Below are positions 22,430 to 36,600 of a stretch of DNA of 64,000 nt, piece by piece (position 1 is the first letter of the stretch; each line of letters starts with the position of its first letter). The stretch spans positions 443,912,687-443,976,686 of the forward strand of contig JAUMIR010000001.1 of the NCBI GenBank assembly GCA_030847615.1, read 5' to 3'. A program made the translations under genes and the position numbers. Below the pieces are notes generated by a model. It was not told where the DNA came from, ran no database searches, and saw nothing but the letters and a program-made list of their open reading frames with translations. This DNA is from Gambelia wislizenii (Eukaryota; Chordata; Lepidosauria; Squamata; Crotaphytidae).

Positions 22430-23609
22430 TAATAAACATACTTTTAGAAAGTCTGAATTATGAGATGATTTTTGATTTTGGGTTTCCTGCCCCCTGCTTT
22501 CTTTTTATGGGTGTTAAATGACCATGGTACAATAAACTGATTTGAAGGCCTCCCAGGCACTGTTTGAGAATGGAAAATTTAATAAGCTATGTCCAACATT
22601 TCCAATGCCTATCTCTGATGGTTATTTTTTTAAAAGAGCACACTGTGCATTGGAATTCATACTATTTTCCAAGTTTATCTTTCCATATATCCAGCAAGAA
22701 AATACATAAATCTACAAAGTAATCTATCCTATTTAAAGCAGCTCAACCTTGTAAAATAGCAATAAGAAATAAGAAATGTCTGGCACTTTCCTCTTCCCTT
22801 GAATGCATGTGTACTCAGAGCTTTGCTAGAAAAATCATGAAAATATGCAGATTAGAATTGGAGTTTTGTGTATCACAGCTGTTATCCTAAACATAGGATT
22901 ACGGAACACTCATGACTAAACCATTCAATATGATCGTGTTATATTCAAGACTTAAGTTTCCTTCCATTCTATAATCTGTGCTTGTCACCAGTGCTCCAAC
23001 TACCACAGCACCAAAAGTAGGAAATCTGAATCTTAGAGTCAATACATTTCCACACTTTTCTGGAAGTTATGTGGGTGTAGAAACCATACATTAACAGGGG
23101 AAACTGGTTCTGCTAGTTTGCAGAACAACCATTACTAATTGACTCACCTTCCCTCACCACCCACACATTACTCCAGATCAAGAATATTTAAGGAGCACTA
23201 CCTTTCAGTGGTGGTGGTATTGCGTGCTCCTATGAGGCAAGCGGTTATGCTGATGGCAGCAGTGCTGCTGGTAGGCTCTCCCATGTCAGATAGGCTTTTG
23301 CTGAGGAGCCAGACTAAATGTGCCAAATGGGCAGCAGCAGTAGTGGTGGGTAACACTGGCAAAGGATTTCTCAGAAACACTGGCAGTGGCACCATAGCTA
23401 ACACTTGTTAGTACAGTACTGCACAGAGGGAGTCACAGTAAATCTCCTTTTGAAGATCTTTTACCATGAAAACCCTATGATGAGACAGTCCAAAATGAAA
23501 GAAGAGATAATGCCTGAAGATGAAACTCCCAAGTCTGAAGGCATTCAGCAAGTTATTGGGATATAGCAGAGGACAACTACAAGTAGCACTGTGGCTAATG
23601 ACGCAATTG
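22430..23609. other. intergenic, nothing recognised
   Basis: No exon, RNA gene or repeat family was recognised. Confidence 0.35.
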
Positions 23610-23757
23610 GACTCAAGCTGAAAGGACGTTCTTTGGAGGTTTTTAAACAGAGGCTGGATTGCTATCTGTCGGGAATGATTTGATTGTGTATTCTTGCATG
23701 GCAGGGGGTTGGACTGGATGGCCCTTGTGGTCTTTTCCAACTCTATGATTCTATGAT
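23610..23757 (+). mobile_element. CR1 LINE 3' end
   Basis: The typical CR1 end is present: AAACAGAGGCTGGATTGC, GCAGGGGGTTGGACTGGATG, and the terminal octamer-like ATTCTATG repeats. 5'-truncated and non-coding. Confidence 0.85.
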
Positions 23758-23794
23758 GTGCTCAGAGGTGAAAGGAAAGTGAAGCTGCACAACA

Positions 23795-24952
23795 CATAGG
23801 AACATGGAATGTGAGAAGCATGAATCGGGGAAACTAGACATAGTAAAACAAGAAATGGAATGTATAAACATTGCAATACTTGTGGTGAGCAAGCTAAAGT
23901 GGACAGGAATGGGACCTTTCAAATCAGATAATTACACAGTATTTTACTCAGGAAATGAAAATCTAAGAAATGGGATGGCATTATACTGAGGAGAGAAGTA
24001 GCACAAGCAGTCAAAGGATATAATGCAAAGTCTGACCAAGTCATGTCAATAAGACTTAAGGGAAAACCCATCAGGGAAAAACCTTAATCCAAGTTTATGC
24101 TCCAACTACAGAGACAGAAGAAGAAATTGAAAGATTTTATGCTGGAGTCCAGGAGGAAATTAGAGTTGGACTTCCCGTGAATATTCATTCTGGGATGGCA
24201 GGAGGAGCAATCTACTATGATTGGGTTATTCACCGTGTGCCAACCAGGCCAAGCAGAGTCCATGTTCTTTTCTGTTAATTCCATTAGACCCCTCTCCTTC
24301 CTGAAAGTTTCATTATCTAGCCATAGTTTCCCAACTATATCTTACTAACTACCTTTTTGGGGGTGGGTAGTGGACACAGATTACTGTGGAGACAGCAGTC
24401 AAGAAATCAGAAGAAGACTAGGACTTGGAAGGGCAGCTATGAAGGGACAAGATCCTGAAGTCCAAAGATAAATCTTTGAACACTGAAGTTAGGATTGTCC
24501 ATGCCCTCTTATTTCCTATTGCTATGTATGGTTGCAAAAGCTGGACAGTGAAGAAAGTGGATAGGAAGAAAATCAACTCATTTGAAATGTACTAGAGAAG
24601 AGTTCTATGGATACCGTAGACTGCTAAAAAAACCCAAATAGGTTGTTGAGCAAATCAAGTTTGAACAATCCATAGAAGATAAGATGAATAAACGGAGACT
24701 ACCGTACTTTGGCCATATCATAAGACATGTCTCACTATATAAGACAATGATGCTTGGGAAGGTAGAAGGCAGTAGGAAAAGAGGAAGACCACATTTCAGA
24801 TGCATAGACTCAATCAAGGAAGACACGGCCCTGAATCTGCAAGACCTGAGCAGGGCTGTTGACGATAGGGTGACTTGGAGATCTCTCATTCATGTGGTCG
24901 CCATAAGTTGAAGTCAACTTTATGGCAGTTAACAACAACAACAACAAATATT
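23795..24952 (+). mobile_element. Bov-B (RTE) LINE, internally deleted
   Basis: The left part (23800-24160) corresponds to the endonuclease region of Bov-B and includes ...LIQVYAPTTE-like coding remnants. The right part (24490-24952) is the C-terminal region with INKRRLPYFGHIIRH and the tail CGCCATAAGTTGAAGTC...ACAACAACAA. The middle reverse transcriptase region is missing. The frame is broken throughout. Confidence 0.8.
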
Positions 24953-25639
24953 ACACCTGTAGCTGAGCTCTACAGACAGATTGTGGGTCCCCAGAAAGGT
25001 CCCAGGATTAGCCTCTCAGTCCAATTGATCACATTGAGCATTAAATAATGTCCTTAGTTTTCCCCCTCAACACAAGTGCTGTATAAAAGCTTTTAACTTG
25101 GAGGAACTAAGTATGTAATGTTCAGCTCTGTTAAAAGCTGAAAGGGATAAAAAGAAACAAATTGCAAGAAAAAGTATGTTTGTCTGTATAGAAGTCAAAA
25201 TGCTAGTTGCCTTTCCCCCCTCAATCTACCATGCAGTCATATCATACATGAAATACAATCAAAATTTGCTAAGAGGTAAAATGTAAGCCAAAAGCCTGAA
25301 AGATGTTCATAGTCTATTTAATAATGAGATGGAGATTAACTCACATGTTTTTAAGAACAAAGTTAATTTAGATATAACATTACTAAGGAAGGGGTTTTGG
25401 GCTTTTTTTATTCTATACTTATAAGGTTTATTTTGCCATTTCAAATACACCATATCAGATCACATCAGCTAGTCTGATCTTTTGCTCAGCTTATTTTCAT
25501 AAAGCATTAGCCAAAATGTCCTGTTTCATATTTCAGAATGCAAAGATTTTTGGACTTAAAATCATGAGAGCAAGCAGTTTACAACAAAAAGTGTGACCTA
25601 TCCGACAGTAAACCTATCATGCTGATATAATAAAATATT
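24953..25639. other. intergenic between Bov-B and FBXO33 3' UTR
   Basis: AT-rich; nothing recognised. Confidence 0.4.
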
Positions 25640-27352
25640 TTGCAATGCTCAGTTTTAATGCTTTATTCATTGATTAAAAGAATATACATTTAACATAAAC
25701 CATACAACATCAGTCATCAAGTCAAACACTCAGCTGGTTTCCTTACATTTTCTGTCAGGAGTTACTTTAGTCTGATCACATTTATAAGATAAAATCTCAC
25801 CACATCTGGCATATACACACACTGTGCCAGTGGATTCACTCTACTGATGTACATATAAAATCCGCATGGTATGTGCTCACTGGAGACAAAACAGCGCACA
25901 CCTGTCAAAAGGTCATTTTAATATAAGATGGTAAAACCATTTGTAAAACACATATAAACTTTTCCATAAATAGAATCATATCTGGACATCTGTTGCATAA
26001 ATTGTGTTTTCCAAAGCTTACAATATGGCAGCCAGGTCTCAGCACTGCTGGGCACCCACGTTGGCCACTTACTTTATTATTGCAGACTGTCCTTTAACAT
26101 TAAATGCACAACATTCGTACCACTTAAAACTTGGGTCAGGTGGAAGTCTCACAGAGACCACGTCTGTACCGCGGTTGCCCTGAAACAGTTTAAATCGGCT
26201 TTTAAAGCCTCTCAGATATAACAAGATTTTAAAACATACTTCATGGAATGTTCTTCATGCATCATAGCAGCTCATACCTGTGATAGAACAAGGCTTGTAT
26301 CTGTTTTCCTTTCCTTCCTTTACATTCACTATTCACAGTGAAACAGGTGCATGTTTAAGAGTTCTGAGGTTGCTGACTGAGCCACAGCACAGCTGTGTAC
26401 CACAGGTCGAAATTCGACCTTATATATTACAATCTAGCAGTATCTGGCTGACCAAAAATTGGCCTGCCCCTGCCAGCATGTGGGCACTTCTTCATTTTAA
26501 TCTATTCTTTGGCAGCTGACACAGGCGCTGACAGAGAAAATCCAGTGACTTAGTTGCTAGGGATTTCACGACTAATGTTTGTTTGCAAGCAAAGAAGACT
26601 TATAAATTTATATCTAAATTGTTATGGTTTTACCCCATCGGAGTGTAAAGACTTAACATTTCTTTTTAAATCTGGGCCCAAAGCTAACTTGTACAGAGAA
26701 GCTGACAGACCACGAGAAAAAGAAGCTATAATTCATTTACAATGAAGCTACAACTTATAGCTTTCAGAGTCAGGTAAACATCTGAAGGAGCTACACAGTG
26801 CAAGAGACTACTGATTCATATTCAAGGAGGAGATTGCAGAGTGGCAATTCATGCTTCAGATATTGTACGTGAAATCAAAGCAAAGGTATACAGTAAATGG
26901 TATTGATAGTCCTGATATTTTAAAAAAGCTTAAGTAGCATGCTACCAGTTTACATGACAATGACTGCATTCAAAACCACTGGGCTATGGATAGGAAAAAG
27001 ATTTTTGGCTCCTGAGCACAAAAACTCCGACAATAGTAAAATCAGTGAAGTTGCAATTACTCAAAACAAAAAGAAAGTTAGCCGGCAACCTCAGACAACT
27101 TTCGGCCACATCTGAGTTTTGTTTTGTTTTTGTAGACAAGTCCATTAACCGTGAAAGCCCTAAACGTTGCCACTTTCAGCTTCTAAACCAATACCCGACT
27201 ACGTTCTTTGATCAAGAAGTAGAATATACATATATAATTCTATATAGCTAATACTGATTAAACACAGCACAAGAGGGGTTAATTCACACTACTGAAAAAC
27301 ATAATAGGACCCTACTTGCATATGTAACCACAGGAACTGTAAATAAAGAGAG
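25640..27352 (-). other. FBXO33: probable FBXO33 3' UTR
   Basis: Lies directly after the FBXO33 stop codon and contains no recognised repeat, unlike the flanking DNA. Two AATAAA signals on the minus strand could end it. The extent is inferred, not shown by transcripts. Confidence 0.5.
25662..25667 (-). terminator. FBXO33: candidate FBXO33 poly(A) signal
   Basis: AATAAA on the minus strand, about 1.7 kb after the stop codon. A nearer AATAAA is at 26073-26078. The stretch from 25640 to 27352 is free of recognised transposons, which fits a long conserved 3' UTR. Confidence 0.45.
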
Positions 27353-27624
27353 CTAAATGCCTTCACTGAAGCTTTGCATTTCTCTGTAAAAATGACGAGT
27401 TGGCTCAGTAAAGACACTGAGTAATTCTATGTCCATGACTGCATGCCAAGGTCGACCCAATCCAAGGGATACCTGCTCAATGAGATTATGTACTGGATCC
27501 ACATCCTGATCAGCCAGTTCACCTTGGTCAAAATCAATGCTTTCTTCTGTGACTTCAAGCACTTTCAAATCAGAGCCACGAAGACGAGCAATTGCAATCA
27601 GATTGTGAGCCCAAACTGTGAAAC
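27353..27624 (-). CDS. FBXO33: FBXO33 exon 4 (C-terminus)
   Basis: 272 coding bases from the acceptor TGTTTCAG (complement at 27625-27632). It encodes [20 protein letters not shown] onward through the [19 protein letters not shown] block to the TAG at 27353-27355. Confidence 0.96.
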
Positions 27625-30600
27625 CTGAAACAGAAGGTCAGACATTGCTTCGTTATTGGACTTTAGATTCCTTCCTTTTTCCTATCCCAAAGATGTTTTA
27701 ACATCTGACAACCACACAACACCTCCTTTCCATTTAGCAATTTCCTTGAAGAGTTTCTTGTGAGAAACCACACTATTTTGGGACATCTTTCTCTGAAGAT
27801 GCCAGCCACAGATGCAGGCGAAACATCAGAAAGAACCTATTTCAGAACACGGCCTCACAGGCCAGAAAAAACCCAAGGAAAATCTACGGATGCCGGCCAT
27901 GAAAGCCTTCGACTTCATAATTTGGGACAGTTTACTGAGCCTATAAACACTGTGAAGGTATTGTACAAACAAGTTTTTAAAATTCGGTTTCATAGGGCTG
28001 CCTCTCCCCCCTCAGCATTCTGGGTAGCTGGCTAAGGGAATGTCTCATGGTATTTTTCTTAGTATATTATGTTGCTGTTCTTGAGCAAGCAGGGATCACC
28101 AGCATTGAGGCCATGATATTGAGAACATAGCTGCGCTGGGCAAGGCACGTTTCTAGGATGGAGGACCATCGCCTCCCAAAAATTGTACTCTATGGTGAAC
28201 TCGCCACGGGTCAGCGTAAGAGGGGTGCTCCAAAAAAGCAATACAAGGACTCCCTGAAACAACATCTCAGGCTCAGCCAAATTGATCACCAACAATGGTC
28301 CGGCCTGGCCTCACATCGGGAGGCATGGAGACGCACTATCCACAATACTGCAGCCTTATTTGAGAACTCACGCCAAACAAGACTTGAAGAGAAATGACAA
28401 CGCAGAAAGAATCACAACCCGGAAACATCACCCAAGGAGACCTTCTGCTGTGCTTTCTGCAACCGGATTTGTTTATCTCGGATTGGCCTTTTTAGTCATC
28501 AGCGCACTTGCAGAAAGGGTGGGATGAGTCCTTCCTGAATCTTCATTTACAAAGAAAAGTCAGAGAGAGATTATATGTATACTGCATGGTATTTATATAG
28601 CATTAGAGTTTTAAACTGTAGCACCCAGTGAGTGATCTTAACACACCACAAGGGTAATACACCTATGAAGAAATCAGGAGTGAATGACTAATGAAAGATC
28701 AAACAGTATTAGAAGTAATGTTCCTTTCTTTCCATTAGATTCAGTTTTTGTAACTGACAGTCTTTGGCACCAATTTTAATCATTTACCCATGCTTGAGAC
28801 CAGAGTGACATTTACTCCCTGCCCAATAAATTGTTTCCTCCCGACTTCCAGATGAAAATACCTGGAGTGACACATCAAGTGTATATCCATACACATACTG
28901 ATGTGTAGGTTTCTAAACTACCCATGTTTTGCACTCACGGAATTAGCTCCATACCATGTACTGCCAGAAGAGAGAGCCTTGTGCACCTCCAGGCCAGTAA
29001 AACCAATGGATCTTCGGTCCGGTTGTCGCTGAGATCTGGGAAGCCAGACATATCTATCACATCATTCATTAGTATGAAATGAGTGAGGAACTTATCATAC
29101 TGCCTAGATATGAGATCAACAACAGCTCCTGAAACACAAGTGATGTAGCTGTCAAAGTGAATCCTCTCCAGTGGGATACTGGGCTTAAGAATCCTTAACA
29201 TGTCATCACTCTTGATATCAAAAGCCATTATATAGACCCGAAGATTAGTGCTATTGCGTGTCAGTGCCTTCCAATCCTCATCTTCTGGCATATTTTCCAA
29301 GGACTTGTGCATTACAGAAATATTGTGGACCAGAAGAGACAGTCGATACAAAGGCACATGATTACTATCAGCCAAGACTCTTGCCATTTCTGCTGTAAAA
29401 TCACAGAAATCCAAGGCGAGCGAACGAAGATTGACAAAGCGCTCCAATTCAACTGCAGTTATAAGAGTGGTATTACCAGGGATGTGGTTGTCCAGTAAAC
29501 TCAGGTGTTCCATGGTGTTGGCAATAGGGTTTGAGAGAGATGACAATGATGTGGGTGTTACGATTTGTAGCATAAACCCACATGACAGCCATTTCAGTTG
29601 CCTGCTGTTACCCAATATTTCTTCAAACAGCTGCTGTATTCTGCAAAAAGAAACAGGAGGAACAGTCTTATCCTGCCACAGTAAAAGTGTTTTATTCAGA
29701 GCCTAGTTTAGGTAGATGAGCAAGCAACTTAACACTTTTGTCCAAAAGCATACTGTCTAAAAGTACTAAGTTTATACCTTTAAAACAAGAAATGTGTAAA
29801 ATATTGGCATTTCTCTTAGCAGCTGCCTGGACCGAGATAGCAAAGCATTGGAAGACTGGGTCGTTATCAATACAGGCTTGGTGGGAAAAGAACGAGTCCA
29901 CCTGGCTCTCAGAGAAACTGACCAAGCTTTACAATGGTAATGCAACAGCTACTACCTTTATAGCAGATTGGTTTATTTTAATAGATTATGTAGACAATAC
30001 AGGCTGCTGTCCAAGACCCCCGAGGTCCCAGCTTCCTTTTTTGGAAGGATGTGCTGCGTTTTCCTACCGTCCCTTCTGCAACTTGCAAGGTGTGGTTCGC
30101 TACTCTTACTCAGACTCACCTGTGAGAATGAAGAAACACATAATCTGTACCAGAGGTGCTCTGGCTTGTACAGGTCTTCTTTTCCCTGCTACTTTGTGAT
30201 TACCCTGACTATGTTTGTATCAAAAGTTCTTCTGTTTGTATGACACTATGGCTACTTTGTTGACTCATCAAATGATTTTTGTTTGTTAATACTAAATACA
30301 AATAAAATAAAATAATTCTGTAAAAAAATTCAGCAACATCAAAACAAACAAGAAATATGTGGAGCTAGTCACATATTTGGGGAAGGGAAATATACATAAA
30401 TACCTGTAAAGCTCTTATAGGAGAAGTATCCTTGGTTTTGAAGTGATATTACCTTCCTTAATTTTTGTTTGTTTCTTTAAGTGAGTGGGATACAATACTC
30501 ATTTTGCTCCTTTGGAACCACACATCAAGGTGGCTATTGATTACTACTACTCCTAAAGAGAATGGCCTAGTATTTGCTTCTACTTCAGGTATCAGTAGTT

Positions 30601-33600
30601 GGTGCATCTTATTTAAACAATGAAGTGAGTATTCCAAATGTGAGAAATCATTATTACAAAAAATCACCACAAATAGTTTTCATAGCACCAATGTATCCAT
30701 CCCTTCACTGAGTCAATTTCAAATAAAGTTGGAAGCTGAACTACATACAAATATGAATTAGTCCTATCGTTCTCTTTGGAATATAACTTAAAATGAGATG
30801 CACAAAGTACTGGTACTGAGAGGTTAGGTTAATGCACTTGTGTTTGCTATACAGAAAAAGAGAGTATAAAAATAAATTTGTAAAAAATGACATCCAGCCA
30901 ATTTATTAATGAATGGACAAGCACTGCAATGCAGAAATGCATGCGCACCACTGATGAACCCAGCTTTCAGCTTGATCTTGCTGAATCGAGGCAACAATCT
31001 TCAAGCATCTGTTGAGAGGTAATTTTTTCTCTGCTTTTTGCACTGTGGCCTAGATAGTACAAGGTTTACTACTGAGAGTGCTGGGTGGCATTTCTGCTGC
31101 AACAGGGGACTGGATTGGTCTTCGAGACTTTTCCTGCTCTGCTTCTACAAATTTTTATCAGATCTCCTCCCTGCAACATATCTATTACTATTGTTCATTT
31201 CTAGAGTGACAGCAAAGTCTGTTTGCAGAAGAAATTGTGATGAAGAACATAAATGGTACAGATCTTTGAAATCACAAACACCTTCAGTAATTGATCAGGG
31301 AACACAAACATAACAAAAGGATTATATTTCTACAAACCTAGTGTATTTACAGGCCAGTTACTGTCATGCAGCACACAAATTAAAATAAGACTGCTATAAT
31401 AATATTTTTGACAACTTACTGTTTAATCTTTTTGCCATCTGGGTCCACTTTGCTGAGGTATGTATTTGATATACTTCCATGTTGTTGTAGAATGCTTATA
31501 TCACCAAAGAGACTTAATTTTTGGAGATTCCTATTTGGGAGAAAAAGACTTGTGTAAGTTAGAGGTAGTTGAAAATATCCTATTTGCCTGCTATTACAAT
31601 AACCACCACCCAGAACACGAGATCTCGATTTATCAAGAAACAAGTTATCCCTTCTAACAAACAGTATTCAAATTGGCAAGCCAAAGCTGTACAGGACAAA
31701 TGTTTTAATCTGCTCAAAACTAGAAAATAACCCATCATTTAAAACCAGACACAATATAGCTGGCATCCTGCAGGTGACATAGACCAGGTGAAGTCCAACA
31801 TATGTCTATATATTTTTTATGATCAATAAATTCAATTTTGTTTAATTGATGACCCATAGGGCACTGACCATACCTCTCCTAGTGCTGAGATACCCCCCAG
31901 TGGTCATTCAGTGGCAAGAGGAAAATTGCAAGGCAGCTTGCTGACTGTGTTTCTGTAGTAAGCTGCAGGACAACAAAGCATCCTCCCAGATGGTCCCGTG
32001 GTTGGCTGCTGAAGGACAACCTGCCTGTCCCCTGTTATCCCCTTGCCACTGAGTGGCTGTGAGGGGGACACTCCAACCCCAGGAGAATAGAGGTCAAGGC
32101 TCAGGGAGGTGTGAGGGCATGCCTGGCAGAGTTATCCTCTGCCAGTGGCTTCTCCATCTCTCTCAATGCAAAGGACAGAATGGGAAACAATTATCTAAGC
32201 AGACTTCTTTCTTATTCATTGTCATGCTTGAATGCATCCTCAAGTACCAAATTTATGACATTTTAATAAATCCTGTATTGCAGGCCTCAGATATAAGTGC
32301 ACCAACCTGGCTAATCATTACTTAGAAGCTCTTGAATAGGATTCTCCCTGATACAGATTAGATAACTTGCCAGATCTTTACAGAGGACCAAGTAGGAGGC
32401 AAAAGACAGCAGTGATTCCTTGGACTATTTTCAGTGAGGCTGACTAATAAAGACAGTGTGGAAAACCATCAAGCTAAAAGCAAGACACAAGAATGTTTTG
32501 GAGTAGGAGCTTCTAGCATAAGGCAGCTTTATACTTAGGAGTTAAACTAAAGCTTTCTATCTCTCTTTAAGTATTTCAGCACATACAAATTATTAAAGGT
32601 AGTTAAAACAAAATGGAGAAACAAAGGGCCTCCAAAGGGTATTTGCAAAGTACAGGAAAGGCATTAAAATGGGAAATACAGTTCAGTCTAAGTAAGTAGT
32701 GCAAATTAAGGCTACAAATCTTAATTTCACATATACAGTATGCTGAAGGAGTCTGAGCTGGCCCTGATTGACCATGAGAAGGATCTTGCAGCAATGAAAA
32801 TGTCAGCCCAGTGTGCAACTACTTTAAAAAAAAAAGCAAATTCCACGTAGGAGATCATTAGGAAAAGAATAAAAAAAAAAACCCTGCCAATATCATAATG
32901 CCTTTATTTAAGAATACTGTTTATAGTTCTAGTCACTGCACCTCCAAAAGAATAGTTTGGAGATGGATACAGCAAAATAATATGGAGATTGGAACAACTC
33001 CCCAGCAGGAGATATTTCAAAATAACCAGAGATATGTTATATGGGAGGCACCTAAAGAAACGAGGATGGATGTCTAAAGAACTTTCAACTGAGCTAAGAT
33101 TTTAAAAGGATATATACAAGAAATGGAAAAAGGGAGAAGTCACCAAAGAGGAATTCAAATGAATAGCCAGCATGTGTAGGGAGAAAGTCAGAAAAGCTAA
33201 AGGGCTGAACAAACTCAGGCTTGCTAGAGAGGTTAAAAACAATTAAAAGGGCTTTTTTTTTTTGTTATGTCCATAGCAAAAGGAAGAACAAGGAAATGGT
33301 AGGGCCACTGTGTGGAGAAGTTTTAACTGGGGACAGAGAAAAGGCAGAACTACTCAACACCTTCATTGCCTTGGTCTTCTCCAAAAAGGAAAGCAGTGCT
33401 CAACCTGGGGAAAATAGAGCAGATGAGGCAATAGGGGAAATGCAGTGCAGAAAAGGTAAAGAGGCAGTACAGGAATACCTGGCTATTCTAAACGAATTCC
33501 AAGTCTCCAGGGCCAGATGAACTATATCCAAGAGTATTAAAAAACCGGCAGAAGTAACCTGAGAACCACTGTCAATAATCTTTGAGAATTCCTGGAGAAC

Positions 33601-36600
33601 TGGAGAAGTCCCAGCAGATCAGAGGAGGGCAAATGTTGTCCCCATTTTCAAAAAGGGGAAAAAAGAGGACCCAAATAATTATTGCCCAGTTAGCCTGACA
33701 TCAATACCAGGAAAGATTATAGAACAAATAATTAAACAGACAGTCTGTAAGCAGTTAGAAAGCAATGCCATAATCACTAAAAGACAACATAGGTTTCTGA
33801 AAAACATGTCATGCCAGAATAATCTTATCTCCTTTTTTGACAGAATTACAAGCTGGATAGATGAAGGGAATGCTGTGGATGTAGCATACCTTGATTTCAG
33901 TAAGGCCTTCGACAAGGTCCCCCATAATACTCTGAGACTCTCTCTCTCTCTCTAGTAAAATGCAGGCTAGACACTGTTATTGTTAGGTGGATTTATAATT
34001 GGTTGACCAGCCGAACCCAAAAGATGCTCAGCAATGGTTCCTCTTCATCCTGGAGAGAAGTGTCTGGTGGGATGCCACAGGGATGTTTCCTGGGCCCAGT
34101 GCTGCTCTACAGCTTTATAAATGATTTGGGCTGATGGAATAGAGGGCATGTTTATTAAATCTGCAGATGACACCAAATTAGGAAGGCTAGCTAATATACC
34201 AGAAGACAGGTTAAGAATTCAAAATGACTTTAATAGATTAGAGAGCTGGGCCAAAACTAACCAAATGAATTTCAACAGGGAGAAATGTAAGGTACTACAC
34301 TTAGGAAGGAAAAAAAATTGAAATGCACAGATCTAGGATGGGTGACACCTAGCTTGACAACAGTACATGTGAAAGGGATTTAGGGGTCTTAGTAGACCAC
34401 AAACTAAACATGAGTCAACAATGTGATGCAGCAGCAAAAAACCCTATGTGAGTCTAGGCTGCATCAATAGAAGAATGGTGTCCAGATAGAGGGAAGAAAT
34501 AGTACCACTCTATTCTGCTTTGGTCAGGCCTCACCTCAAATACTTAGTCAAGTTCTGGGCACCACAATTCAAGAAAGATATTGACAAGCTGCAATGTGTC
34601 CAGAGGAGGGGAACCAAAATAGTAAAAGGTCTGGAAGCCATGCTCTTATGAAGAGCAGCTTAGGGAGCTGGGTATGTTTAGCTTGGAGAAGAGAAGGTTA
34701 TGCAACACAGAGAGACTGCCTTCCAAACATTTTCTAAGGGGTCAGCTTTCCTTTCTGATCTACATGCTCCACTTAGAAAACCCAGGACACCACAATGTGA
34801 ATATTTTAATTAGACGCAGCAGTTAGCACCCAAGAACATCAAGCACTATCACTATTTTTAGCTTTGCAGGGTGGCATTTCTTGCCTTAGGTACTGTAGAT
34901 GCTAAAAGAACAGCACTGTCATTTGAAAGTTGTATGCAGTTGTGTGATCTATAGATGTTGTACAGTTTAGAATCACAACTCGAGAACATCACCCAAGGAG
35001 ACTCTCTACTGTGCTTTCTGCAACCGGACTTGTTTATCTCAGATTGGCCTTTTCAGTCATCAGTGTGCTTGCAGAAAATGCGGGATGAGTCCTTCCTGAA
35101 TCTTCGTTTGCAAAGAAAAGCCAGAGAGAGAAACTAACAGACCCAGAAATGCCACTTGCTTTGTCACTCTCTTATAATGTCCGACACAAACAACTTGTGT
35201 TCACCACTGTCATGTCAACTTCAACACTATGAGAGACCTCCAAGTCACCCTGTCATCAACAGCCCTGATCAAATCTTGAAAATTCAGGGCACCCATGGCT
35301 TCCCTGTTTGAGTCTATGCACCTGTAATTGGGTCTTCCTTCTTTACCTATTGCCTTCTACCTTCCCAAGCATCATTGTCTTTTCTAGTGAGTCATGCTTT
35401 CTTACGGTATGTCCAAAGTATGACAGTCATTTAGTCATCTTGACTTTTAGGGAGAGTTCAGGATTGATTTGCTCTAGGACAATACATGGTGTGACGTCAT
35501 TGTGTTGTACTCTCTCTGTTTTGTCAGCTACTACCACTGATGCGAGGCAATGATGAAGAAATGTTCAGCGTATGATGTAATGTCACACGTCACATTGGAT
35601 GTAACAAGAAAAAGCAAGACACAGAACAGTGTTAAGGCTGGGCAGAAAAACAGGGCATTTTACAGAGTAAGGTCATTTGCCCACATAGGCAATACTGATC
35701 TAGGAGTGCTTCAACGGGTATTAAGTGCATAATTGGAGTTAATAATCTCATCACCTGTAACCAGACATGGTATTGGAGCTCTATATATTCTAGAATTGAT
35801 GGATAACAGAACTCTGGTACAATCAAGACATGATATTAGAGCTCTATATATTCTAGAATTGATGGATAACAGAACTCTGGTACAATCAGTCTAGCTGAGA
35901 AAAGGGAGATATCGTGTTTTCCTCCTGGTAACAGTGAGGAAGAAGTGCATTTCCACAACCCCTTTACTACTTATTAGCAGCCGAATATCCAAAATATGCC
36001 CTTTGTTAACCCAACGAGCAAACATATGGTTTAGCATTCCAGGGAATCTACCCTAGCAGGACCATTTGTTGTGGAGAGAGCTAATGCCTAAAGTTAGGGC
36101 AAAACTACAGTAATTAACCTGCGGGACATTTAAAGGGAAATATTGGTTTAAAGGGGCTTGCAATAATTGTGATTCCTCCTGTGAGCAGTTGCATGGAAGA
36201 TTCTCCACTCCAAAGCTAGTATTTGTAGAGAGAAGGGAAATTTCTGCTTGGCACAAATTCCCCCTCCATGCCTACATATGATCTAATCTTCACACTTGCT
36301 TACTGGTAGACTGGACACTCTAACCTAGGGAGATCATATTTACTCTAGATTAGCTAGAGTAGAATGCAGTGATGTGACAGAACAGTCACTGGATACAAAA
36401 ATAAGGAAGTTGTATCCCAGCCATCTCTTAATCACTTAACAAGCTATTGATACGCCATTCAGTCTGCAATAAAACAGAATTTAATTTTTCTCACAAAGCC
36501 AAAAAGAAAGAAAAAAGCCAGCTCTAGTAACTCCTCTCCATTCTGCTGCTGAAGAGAGCACACTGTCATGCTGGTTGGGAAGGGGAAGGTTGAAAGTTGA

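Noticed and set aside
29738..30199. A 153-codon plus-strand open frame in FBXO33 intron 2
   Set aside because: Resembles the end of L1 ORF2 and is followed by an A-rich tail; transposon debris, not a gene.
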